Of a stretch of 8,425 bases of DNA, positions 1 through 5,708 are shown in pieces (the stretch's first letter is position 1; each line of letters starts with the position of its first letter). A program made the position numbers and the translations under genes. The stretch is from an uncultured bacterium (GTDB lineage Bacteria; Actinomycetota; Coriobacteriia; Coriobacteriales; Coriobacteriaceae), in the NCBI GenBank assembly GCA_905216075.1, contig CAJMSO010000070.1, forward strand, positions 1 to 8,425, written 5' to 3'. The notes below the pieces were generated by a model that did not search any database, had not been told where the DNA came from, and worked only from the letters and a program-made list of their open reading frames with translations.

Positions 1-1656
1 GGCCGCTGCCCCATTCAGGGCTGCAAGTCCGAGAAAGCCTACGCTGACGAGTGCGACCTGGGTCACCAGTTTGAGCCCGAGGAGCTCATCGCTCCCAAGA
101 GCCAGCTCACCGGCGAGGTGCCCGAGCTGCGCCCGGTCGACAACCTCTATTTTGACCTGCCGGCCTACCTCGACTTTATGAAGACCTACACCGCCAAGCT
201 CGCCCAGAACCCGCAGGTTCGCTCCGTGGTCTCCAAGACCATGGAGGAGTGGCTGCTGCCGGCCCAGCTCTATATTCAGAACAAGTTCCGCGAGGCTTTC
301 GACGCCGTCGAGGACCAGCTGCCCGAGCACACCGTGCTGGAGCCCGAGGGCAACAAGAGCAGCTTTACCGTCACCTTCCCCAGCTGGAAGGAACGCGACG
401 ACGCCCACGCGGTGCTCGCCAACGGCGGCGTGCGCTTCCGCAGCGGCAAGGCGCTCGTGCCCTTCCGCATCACCGGCAACATCGACTGGGGCGTTCCGGT
501 GCCCGAGGTCGACGGCGTGAACGACGTCACCTGCTGGTGCTGGCCCGAGAGCCTGTGGGCGCCCATCAGCTATACGCGTACCGTGCTCGCACGCGATGCC
601 AAGGCCGCCGGCGTGACCGAGGGCGTCGCCGCCCAGGATGCCGCCCTCATGGGCGAGCCCGCCGCCGATTCCACGCAGGTACCCGCACCCACCTACCAGC
701 ACAGCTCGCTCGACTGGCGCGACTGGTGGTGCTCTGACGACGCTCAGATCTACCAGTTCATCGGTCAGGACAACATCTATTTCTACTGCATCGCGCAGAC
801 CGCCATGTGGGAGGCCCTGGGCTGGGACCTCACGCAGAGCACCGTCAGCGCCTGCTACCACCTGCTCTACATGGGCAAAAAGGCCAGCTCGTCCTCGCAG
901 ACGCCTCCCCCGCCGGCAGACGACCTGCTCAACCACTACACCTGCGAGCAGATGCGCGCGCATTGGCTGTCGCTCGGCCTGTCCGAGAAGCCGGTGAGCT
1001 TTAGCCCCAAGGCATACGACACCCGCGTGACCGGCAAGGACAAGGACGGCAACGAGGTGCGCGCCTGCGACGACAAGCGCGTCATCGATCCGGCCCTTAA
1101 GGAGAGCGCGCTTTTGACCGGCGTCTTCAACCGCCTGGCCCGCAGCTGCTTCTACGGCGTCGCCGTCAAGGAGGGCGACGAGAGCCCCTATCGCAACGGC
1201 TGCATTCCGGCCGGCGCCGCCTCTGCTGCCGTGGTCGAGGCTGCCGAGCAGGCCGCCCTTGCCTTTGAGCAGGCCATGTACAAGTTCGAGACGCACCGCG
1301 CGCTCGCCGTGTGCGACGACTACCTGCGCGCCGCCAACAAGCGCTGGAGCGATGCCTCCAAGGCCGCCAACAAGCTCGAGGGTGAGCCGGCCAACGCCGC
1401 CATGAAGCAGGCCCTGGTCGACGCCTTCACCGAGCTGCGTGTGGCAACCGTGCTCATGCACGGCATCGTCCCGGCCGGCTGCGAGCTCATCTGCGAGTAC
1501 TTCGACGTCGACCCGGTTGCCTTCTTTAGCTGGGACAACATCTTTGCCTCCACGGACGAGTTTGTGGAGAGCCTGGGCGAGAAGCCCGGCGAGCACCGCG
1601 TGAAGCCGCTGCCCCCGCGCTTCGACTTCTTTAGCAAGCACGAGAGCCAGTACTAG
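1..1656 (+). CDS. Methionyl-tRNA synthetase-like protein (class I tRNA ligase family), C-terminal part, altered active-site motifs
   Basis: The frame is open from base 1 to a TAG at 1654-1656, giving 551 residues; the N-terminus, including any HIGH motif, lies upstream. Family: methionyl-tRNA synthetase, which in working members charges tRNA-Met in the cytoplasm. What is seen (window residue numbers): a zinc-knuckle-like set C3, C8, C18, H22; then the conserved stretch around PKSQLTG and a FFDLP-like LYFDLPAY; DWGVPVP at 162-168; a W..APISY segment from 181; FIGQDN at 253-258; an alpha-helical anticodon-binding-like domain; and a C-terminal PPRFDFF resembling the usual PRID end. There is no C-terminal Trbp111/EMAPII-type domain. 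Odd: where KMSKS is expected the protein reads KKASSSSQTPPPP (from residue 293). The WLDAPIGY signature is altered, and no arginine is seen at the usual place before DWG. It may be a divergent enzyme or a non-charging paralogue. Family assignment is firm; activity is unknown. Confidence 0.85.
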   Translation, partial: GRCPIQGCKSEKAYADECDLGHQFEPEELIAPKSQLTGEVPELRPVDNLYFDLPAYLDFMKTYTAKLAQNPQVRSVVSKTMEEWLLPAQLYIQNKFREAFDAVEDQLPEHTVLEPEGNKSSFTVTFPSWKERDDAHAVLANGGVRFRSGKALVPFRITGNIDWGVPVPEVDGVNDVTCWCWPESLWAPISYTRTVLARDAKAAGVTEGVAAQDAALMGEPAADSTQVPAPTYQHSSLDWRDWWCSDDAQIYQFIGQDNIYFYCIAQTAMWEALGWDLTQSTVSACYHLLYMGKKASSSSQTPPPPADDLLNHYTCEQMRAHWLSLGLSEKPVSFSPKAYDTRVTGKDKDGNEVRACDDKRVIDPALKESALLTGVFNRLARSCFYGVAVKEGDESPYRNGCIPAGAASAAVVEAAEQAALAFEQAMYKFETHRALAVCDDYLRAANKRWSDASKAANKLEGEPANAAMKQALVDAFTELRVATVLMHGIVPAGCELICEYFDVDPVAFFSWDNIFASTDEFVESLGEKPGEHRVKPLPPRFDFFSKHESQY

Positions 1657-1667
1657 GCAACCGCAAC

Positions 1668-1788
1668 GCGCCCGGGAATGATTATTCTGGGACGGGGATT
1701 AAAAAATCATTCCCGGGCGCCACAGTACAGTCTTTTTGGGACGGGGATCATTAAATGATTTTTTAATCCCCGTCCCAGAATAATCATT
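1668..1788. repeat. Nested palindromic repeat element (REP-like), 121 bp
   Basis: Three inverted repeats are interleaved. Arms of 16 bp match perfectly (1668-1683 with 1705-1720). Arms of 35 bp match perfectly (1677-1711 with 1754-1788, 42-bp centre). A 12-bp pair, TGGGACGGGGAT at 1737-1748, matches its complement at 1766-1777. TGGGACGGGGAT also occurs as a direct repeat at 1688-1699, so the unit appears three times, twice forward and once inverted. The alternation of G/C blocks and A/T runs is unlike the flanking genes. The element fills most of the gap between the synthetase-like gene and the methyltransferase. It looks like a REP/palindromic intergenic repeat. As RNA it could fold as two successive hairpins or one long stem, and might also act as a terminator or processing site. 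Genome-wide copy number cannot be judged from one window. Confidence 0.85.
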
Positions 1789-1793
1789 TCGGT

Positions 1794-1800
1794 GGAAGGA
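1794..1800 (+). promoter_or_regulatory. Ribosome binding site of the RNA methyltransferase gene
   Basis: GGAAGGA lies 7 bases before the ATG at 1808 and only 5 bases after the end of the palindromic element. It supports the chosen start. A stem ending at 1788 would place mRNA structure very close to this site. Confidence 0.7.
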
Positions 1801-1807
1801 AAGACGG

Positions 1808-2911
1808 ATGTCCAAGCCGCGTCGTCGTAAGCAAAAAAAGCAGGTTAAGCCCGAGCTCAAGCTCAGGCAGTTTGCCGCCACCGAGCTTTCCGACCAGCTT
1901 GCCGCCCTTCCCTGCGCCGCCGACCTGCCGCGCTTTATGGTCGACACGGTCGCCGGCGCCTATACGCCTGCCGATGCCGAGCTCGTGATCGAAGGCTTTG
2001 GCGCCGCAGCCACACGCCCGGTCACGCTGCGCGCCAACACGCTCAAGGCGACCGCCGAGGACATCGCCGCCGTGCTCGACGCAGCCGGAATCGCACACCG
2101 CTCCGTCGCATGGTACCCGGATGCCTTCATCCTTCCCGAAGCCCAGGTTTCCGACCTGTGGGATCTCGACATCTACCGTGACGGCAAGATCTACCTGCAA
2201 AGCTTATCGTCGATGATGCCGCCTTTGGTGCTGGGTGCTCAGGCCGGCGAGGATATCCTGGACATGTGCGCGGCCCCCGGCGGCAAGACGACGCAGATTG
2301 CCGCCCTCACCCAGGGACAGGCACACCTCACCGCCTGCGAGATGAGCATTCCCCGTGCCGAAAAGCTCGAAGCCAACTTGGGCCGCCAGGGCGCCAAAAA
2401 CGTGCCCGTCATGCGTATTGACGCACGCGAGCTTGACGAGTTCTTCCGCTTTGACCGTATTCTGCTCGACGCCCCTTGCACCGGTACGGGCACCGTCATC
2501 AGCGGCAACGAGAAGAGCCTGCGCGGCCTGACCGAGCAGCTGCTCAACAAGTGCGCCCGCTCGCAGCGCGCGCTTCTGGACCGCGCCATGGGAGCCCTCA
2601 AACCGGGCGGCACGCTCGTCTATTCGACATGTTCGATCTTGCCGCAGGAAAACGAGGATGCCCTGCAGGAGGCCCTCGACAAGCACATGGACTGCGAGCT
2701 CATCCCCCTCGACGGCACGCCGAGCGAAAGCGAAGCGCGTCGCGCCCAGGATGCCGGCGACAAGCCGCATATCGAGTGCAACGCCCTTACCGAGGCCATT
2801 GCCGCGGGCCACGTCTCGGCCATTGCCAACGGCATGCCCGGCACGCTGACCATTCCGCCCAGTCGCGACTTTGAGGGCTTCTATATCGCCCTGGTCCGAA
2901 AACGCAGCTAG
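1808..2911 (+). CDS. RsmB/RsmF/NOP2-family class I SAM-dependent RNA m5C methyltransferase
   Basis: This 367-residue protein should transfer a methyl group from S-adenosylmethionine to C5 of a cytosine in rRNA or tRNA; the target base cannot be told. The N-terminus is strongly basic (SKPRRRKQKKQ). A substrate-binding lobe follows, with TLRANTLK at 73-80. The Rossmann-fold SAM site is DMCAAPGGKT at 152-161, with acidic residues at E178 and D205. DAPC at 221-224 supplies the cysteine that releases product, and STCS around 273-276 carries C275, the expected catalytic nucleophile; both cysteines are present. It ends with the FEGFYIALVRK motif typical of the family. It is shorter than E. coli RsmF and lacks the NusB-like N-terminal domain of RsmB and any long PUA-like C-terminal extension. 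The ATG at 1808 is backed by GGAAGGA. It probably belongs to translation maintenance, like its upstream neighbour. Family is certain; specificity is not. Confidence 0.95.
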   Translation: MSKPRRRKQKKQVKPELKLRQFAATELSDQLAALPCAADLPRFMVDTVAGAYTPADAELVIEGFGAAATRPVTLRANTLKATAEDIAAVLDAAGIAHRSVAWYPDAFILPEAQVSDLWDLDIYRDGKIYLQSLSSMMPPLVLGAQAGEDILDMCAAPGGKTTQIAALTQGQAHLTACEMSIPRAEKLEANLGRQGAKNVPVMRIDARELDEFFRFDRILLDAPCTGTGTVISGNEKSLRGLTEQLLNKCARSQRALLDRAMGALKPGGTLVYSTCSILPQENEDALQEALDKHMDCELIPLDGTPSESEARRAQDAGDKPHIECNALTEAIAAGHVSAIANGMPGTLTIPPSRDFEGFYIALVRKRS

Positions 2912-2949
2912 CGCACGGATTCAAAACTCAACAAGCTATCGCCGTGCGC
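2911..2949. other. Short inverted repeat between convergent genes
   Basis: GCGCACGG at 2911-2918 is complementary to CCGTGCGC at 2942-2949, with a 23-base loop. It spans the stop codons of the methyltransferase (+) and the small membrane protein (-). There is no T-run after the stem on either strand, so it would be a poor intrinsic terminator. It may simply be chance in GC-rich DNA. Confidence 0.3.
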
Positions 2950-3106
2950 ACTTGTCCTGCTGGTCACGATGCTGTTTAAGTGCCTCGCGTTCTTTGCGCT
3001 CGGCCTTTTTGCCCTTAATGGCCGTGACCGCAAAGTAGATGACCGCGGCAGCAACGATTGCGCCCACGCATAGGCCAATCGAGCCCAACATTGCCGAGAA
3101 TTCCAT
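2936..3106 (-). CDS. Small single-pass membrane protein, 56 aa, unknown function
   Basis: I do not recognise a named family. Reading the - strand from ATG at 3106 to TAG at 2938-2936 gives MEFSAMLGSIGLCVGAIVAA at the start, then a hydrophobic stretch through about residue 30, then a highly charged tail rich in K, R, E and Q (KGKKAERKERE...). This is the layout of a one-helix membrane peptide with a basic, probably helical, cytoplasmic tail. The start is supported by a strong ribosome site: GAGAGGTGA (plus-strand 3113-3121) sits 6 bases before the ATG. The gene is convergent with the methyltransferase, with 24 bases between stop codons, and has 192 bp of upstream space for its own promoter. 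A longer - strand frame over the same bases (2908-3138) lacks this ribosome site and looks non-coding. Layout and ribosome site make it credible; function is unknown. Confidence 0.7.
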   Translation of the reverse strand: MEFSAMLGSIGLCVGAIVAAAVIYFAVTAIKGKKAERKEREALKQHRDQQDKCARR

Positions 3107-3298
3107 ACCGCGTCACCTCTCTTTTGTATACGGGACATTCAAGATAGCACCTCGATTCCCGCCACCACAGCTCCTTCACGTTCGCCGACCCTTCAGTCTA
3201 ACGGATGGCGTGGCGGGGAAAAATCAACTCGTCAAACGATTTAGCAATCGTAGCGCCGGTCGCACGCTGACGGGCGCACAACATAGAAACGGACCGCC
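3107..3298. other. Divergent intergenic region between the small membrane protein and the TIM-barrel gene
   Basis: These 192 bases must hold the promoters of both flanking genes. I cannot name a convincing -35/-10 pair on either strand. A small hairpin (ACGATT at 3236-3241 with AATCGT at 3246-3251) lies 48 bases before the + strand start. The base composition is less GC-rich than the genes, and no additional gene is seen. Confidence 0.4.
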
Positions 3299-4390
3299 AT
3301 GGATTCTCTCAACGATTTGAACGAGCGCGTCGACGCTTTTGTCGCCACCAGCTCCTTCGATACGCCTGCCGCGACGAACGACCAAGCCCCCATCGATGTT
3401 CCCGCCGAGGTTCACGAAGACATCGTCGCCTCGGTCGACTTCTCCGAGGTAGAGCTTGCAGACGAATTTACCGAGCCCCAGGTGGCCGTAACTCCCAACG
3501 GCCTTTTGCCCATGGAGCCGCTGCCCATCGACGGGCGCCTGCGCAAGGCGGCCCTCCGTATGCCCGATGAGATCGAGGAGGCCAGCGGCTTTACGCTCTT
3601 TGGCCGCCGCATCAAATCGCTCATCTACACCACCGACGTGGCGGTCATCCGCAACTCCAATGCCGACGCCGTGTTTGCCGTCTACCCCTTCACGCCGCAG
3701 CCCGCCATTACGCAGGCGCTGCTGACCGTTGCCGAGTGCCCGGTCTTTGTGGGCGTTGGCGGCGGCACCACCACCGGTAAGCGCTCCGTGCAGATGGCGG
3801 CCGTCTCCGAGATGCAGGGCGCGGCGGGCTGCGTGGTCAACTCCCCCGCTACCGCCGAGATGGTCGAGCACATCACCAACATCGCCGATATCCCCGTCAT
3901 CGCCACGGTCGTTCGCTGCGACGATGATGCGCATGCCAAAGTGCGCGCCGGAGCCAAGATTCTCAACATCGCCGCCGGCAAAAACACGCCCCAGGTCCTG
4001 CGCGAGCTGCGCGAGCACTATCCCAACCTGCCGCTCATCGCACCGGGCGGCAAGACGCCCGAGAGCATCCGCGAAACCATCGCCGCCGGCGCCAACGCCA
4101 TCATCTGGACGCCGCCTTCGGCCCAGCAGCTGCAGACCGACATGATGCAGCGCTACCGCAAGATGAAAGAAGACGCCACGCCCGTCATCTCGCGCGACGA
4201 TGTGCCCATTATCGACCAGGTCGCCGCCGCCGAGGTCAGCCAGGTCGAGAACATGAATCCCGACGTGCCGATTCCCGACGAAGTCATCGAACGCGTCGCT
4301 TCGATCCACGATCATATCGAGGAGCGTCGCGCCAACCGCGGACTCAAGCCCTCACTGCACGGCTTCTTCTTCCGCGGAAAGAAACGCTAG
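3299..4390 (+). CDS. Uncharacterised conserved TIM-barrel-like protein (often labelled 'hydrolase')
   Basis: The product has 363 residues. The core (about 80-285) begins LRKAALRMPDEIEEASG and contains IYTTDVAVIRN (109-119), AVYPFTPQP (127-135), GVGGGTTTGKR (152-162), NIAAGKNTP (223-231), APGGKTPESI (248-257) and IIWTPPS (268-274). Alternating strand-helix pattern and Gly-rich phosphate-binding-like loops near the end suggest a TIM barrel of the aldolase/epimerase type. I recall this as a conserved family in clostridia and relatives that automatic annotation calls 'hydrolase' with no proven reaction. Around the core are two extras: an acidic, Ala/Pro-rich N-terminal extension (1-75) that looks disordered, and a C-terminal extension (290-363) ending in a basic GFFFRGKKR tail. 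The ribosome site before the ATG at 3299 is weak (GGA only). A shorter start at 3512 also lacks one and would remove most of the acidic extension. A strong terminator follows. Gene certain; function open. Confidence 0.85.
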   Translation: MDSLNDLNERVDAFVATSSFDTPAATNDQAPIDVPAEVHEDIVASVDFSEVELADEFTEPQVAVTPNGLLPMEPLPIDGRLRKAALRMPDEIEEASGFTLFGRRIKSLIYTTDVAVIRNSNADAVFAVYPFTPQPAITQALLTVAECPVFVGVGGGTTTGKRSVQMAAVSEMQGAAGCVVNSPATAEMVEHITNIADIPVIATVVRCDDDAHAKVRAGAKILNIAAGKNTPQVLRELREHYPNLPLIAPGGKTPESIRETIAAGANAIIWTPPSAQQLQTDMMQRYRKMKEDATPVISRDDVPIIDQVAAAEVSQVENMNPDVPIPDEVIERVASIHDHIEERRANRGLKPSLHGFFFRGKKR

Positions 4391-4400
4391 CCGCAACAGC

Positions 4401-4436
4401 AAGGCCCGTCCCGCAAACAACGGGACGGGCCTTTTT
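4401..4436 (+). terminator. Rho-independent terminator
   Basis: A perfect 13-bp stem (4401-4413 with 4421-4433, core GGCCCGTCCCG) with a 7-base loop is followed by a T-run (4432-4436). It begins 10 bases after the TAG of the TIM-barrel gene. On the - strand the stem is not followed by a real T-run, so it would be a weaker terminator for the facing DegV gene, which ends at 4499. Confidence 0.93.
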
Positions 4437-4498
4437 CTGTTATCAAATATCAGGAGGGACAAGCGCAGCCGTTAAAACCGTCAGCCAACCCACGAACG

Positions 4499-5389
4499 TT
4501 AGTCCACGCGCTTGTCGCCCATAAAGAAGACGGCCACCGTGCCAGGGCCGGTATGCGAGCCAATCAGAGCACCAATGCTATTGATCTCAATCTTGCCTTT
4601 GAGCTGCGGAACCTGTTCCTCTATCAGTGCCGCAACGGCCTCGGCGTCCTCACGGCACGCCGAGTGCGACATGATGCACTTGCCCGAATAGTTCGCGCCG
4701 TCCTGCACATGCGCCATCACGGTCTTGGCCATCTCGGAGATCGCGCGCTTCTTGGTGCGAATCTTCTCACGCGGCGCCAGCTCACCTTCGCAATCGACCG
4801 TCATAAGCGGGCAAATCTTGAGCGCCGTGCCGATGATTGCACTCGCGGCCGAAATGCGACCGCCGCGCAGGTAGCTCGACAGATCGGTCGAGAAGAACCA
4901 GTGGTGAAGGTTGAGTTTATGCTCCTCAATCCAAGCGGCCGTCTCGTCAAGCGAAGCGCCGCTATCGCGAACGTCGGCGGCACACTCCACCAGCAGGCCA
5001 AAGCCCGAAGACGCAGCCAGCGAATCGATGACGCGCACCTTGCCGCCCTGGGGATAGCGATCCGCGAGCATCTGTGCCGCAACGCAGGCCGATCCATACG
5101 TGCCCGAAATACCCGACGACAACGCCAGGTGCAGCACGTCTTTACCCTCGGCAACAAACGGCTCCCAAAACTCCTCGTACTCACCCACGCTCACCTGAGA
5201 CGTCTTGGGCATGGCGCCCGCGGCAATCTGGGCAAAAAACTCGTCCGGCGTAATCGACTGATACAGATCGTCCGTATAGACAACATCGTCGATCTCGTAA
5301 TGAAAACACACGACAGAAATATTGCGCGACGCAAAGAACTCACGGGTTCGATCGGCGGCGGATTCACAGGTCAGGACAAAATCACTCAT
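4499..5389 (-). CDS. DegV family (FakB-type) fatty-acid-binding protein
   Basis: This 296-residue protein belongs to the DegV/EDD-fold family. Characterised members (FakB) hold a fatty acid while the kinase FakA phosphorylates it, feeding exogenous or recycled fatty acids into phospholipid synthesis. Family motifs seen in order: TCESAAD (7-13, in place of the common TDSTAD), TSQVSVGEY (63-71), LSSGISGTYGSA (90-101), VIDSLAASSGFGLLV (120-134), STDLSSYLRGGRISAA (167-182), KICPLMTV with the following basic stretch (191-215), and IGSHTGPG (276-283), which closes over the lipid head group. Length matches the family. I chose the ATG at 5389 because AAGGAG (plus-strand 5396-5401) lies 6 bases upstream. 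An in-frame ATG at 5407 would put this site inside the gene. No FakA-like kinase is in the window. Ligand preference cannot be read from the sequence. Confidence 0.93.
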   Translation of the reverse strand: MSDFVLTCESAADRTREFFASRNISVVCFHYEIDDVVYTDDLYQSITPDEFFAQIAAGAMPKTSQVSVGEYEEFWEPFVAEGKDVLHLALSSGISGTYGSACVAAQMLADRYPQGGKVRVIDSLAASSGFGLLVECAADVRDSGASLDETAAWIEEHKLNLHHWFFSTDLSSYLRGGRISAASAIIGTALKICPLMTVDCEGELAPREKIRTKKRAISEMAKTVMAHVQDGANYSGKCIMSHSACREDAEAVAALIEEQVPQLKGKIEINSIGALIGSHTGPGTVAVFFMGDKRVD

Positions 5390-5395
5390 ATGAGG

Positions 5396-5401
5396 CTCCT
5401 T
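5396..5401 (-). promoter_or_regulatory. Ribosome binding site of the DegV gene
   Basis: AAGGAG on the - strand, 6 bases from the ATG at 5389. It decides the start against the longer reading frame that remains open to 5557. Confidence 0.8.
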
Positions 5402-5421
5402 ACTCATTGCTGCGTAAATTA

Positions 5422-5450
5422 TTGCACAGCAAGCGTGAATACGGTACAAA
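5422..5450 (+). promoter_or_regulatory. Candidate sigma-70-type promoter directed toward fbp
   Basis: TTGCAC (5422-5427) and TACAAA (5445-5450) are separated by 17 bases. Each matches the consensus at four of six positions. Transcription would start near 5457, inside the left arm of the dyad. A promoter for degV on the other strand must overlap this stretch, but I cannot place it clearly. Hexamer matches of this quality also arise by chance in AT-rich spacers. Confidence 0.35.
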
Positions 5451-5490
5451 TGTCCACTATTTACCAAATTGAAGCAAAGATAGTGAACAT
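5450..5490. promoter_or_regulatory. Candidate operator: imperfect 11-bp inverted repeat
   Basis: ATGTCCACTAT (5450-5460) and ATAGTGAACAT (5480-5490) are inverted copies with one mismatch, separated by 19 bases. The centre-to-centre distance of about 30 bp is near three helical turns, so two dimers or a looped pair on the same DNA face could bind. It lies immediately downstream of the promoter-like hexamers and upstream of degV on the other strand. No regulator gene is in the window, so the partner is unknown. Confidence 0.4.
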
Positions 5491-5696
5491 CTTTACCGTC
5501 ATCATCTCTATCGATCCCGGAGGCATGCGTCTGCAAAAAACGACCCTGCGTCTCCACTCAACCGCCATATCTACCTCAACTAAATCGATTTACCAAACCG
5601 TTCGGCCAACAATTCGACCTCCCATCCCCAATCGAAACAAAAGCGGCGCATACTGATAAACGTTTGACGCTGTTTGTCAGTTTTACCAACCACATC

Positions 5697-5704
5697 GGAA
5701 GGTG
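5697..5704 (+). promoter_or_regulatory. Ribosome binding site of fbp
   Basis: GGAAGGTG ends 4 bases before the ATG at 5709, with the AAGG core 6 bases away. It favours this ATG over an in-frame TTG at 5664 that has no such site. Confidence 0.75.
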
Positions 5705-5708
5705 CTTC

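Larger units (their letters stand above)
5390..5708. other. Divergent control region between degV and fbp (319 bp)
   Basis: No gene is supported here. Both strands have an open frame running in from the neighbours, but their translations look random and lack ribosome sites. The region is distinctly richer in A and T than the flanking genes. It contains a promoter-like hexamer pair and an imperfect dyad, listed separately. More than 200 bases remain between the dyad and the fbp start, so fbp has either a long untranslated leader or a second, nearer promoter that I could not identify. Confidence 0.6.

Noticed and set aside
2908..3138. 76-codon - strand frame overlapping the small membrane protein
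   Set aside because: It is out of frame with the strong ribosome site, and its Arg/Ser-rich translation looks non-coding.
3224..4315. 363-codon open frame on the - strand opposite the TIM-barrel gene
   Set aside because: It is antisense to a gene with clear family motifs. Its translation is rich in G, D, H and V with no recognisable domain and no ribosome site, as expected from the shadow of a GC-rich gene.
4452..4459. AGGAGGGA, a ribosome-site-like sequence after the 4401-4436 terminator
   Set aside because: No start codon follows at usable distance and no open frame is present, so it appears accidental.
5390..5557. N-terminal extension of the DegV protein (starts at 5557 or 5407)
   Set aside because: The AAGGAG site lies inside the extended frame and is placed for the ATG at 5389. 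The extra residues do not resemble the family.
4553..5656. 367-codon open frame on the + strand opposite degV
   Set aside because: Antisense shadow of the DegV gene; Arg/Leu/His-rich translation without any motif.
5664..5680. TTGAC...GTCAG near the fbp start as an operator or -35 box
   Set aside because: Only 4 bp pair, and no -10-like hexamer lies about 17 bases after TTGACG.
5664..5708. Upstream TTG start for fbp adding 15 residues
   Set aside because: No ribosome site precedes it. The ATG at 5709 has GGAAGGTG at good spacing and gives the normal family N-terminus.
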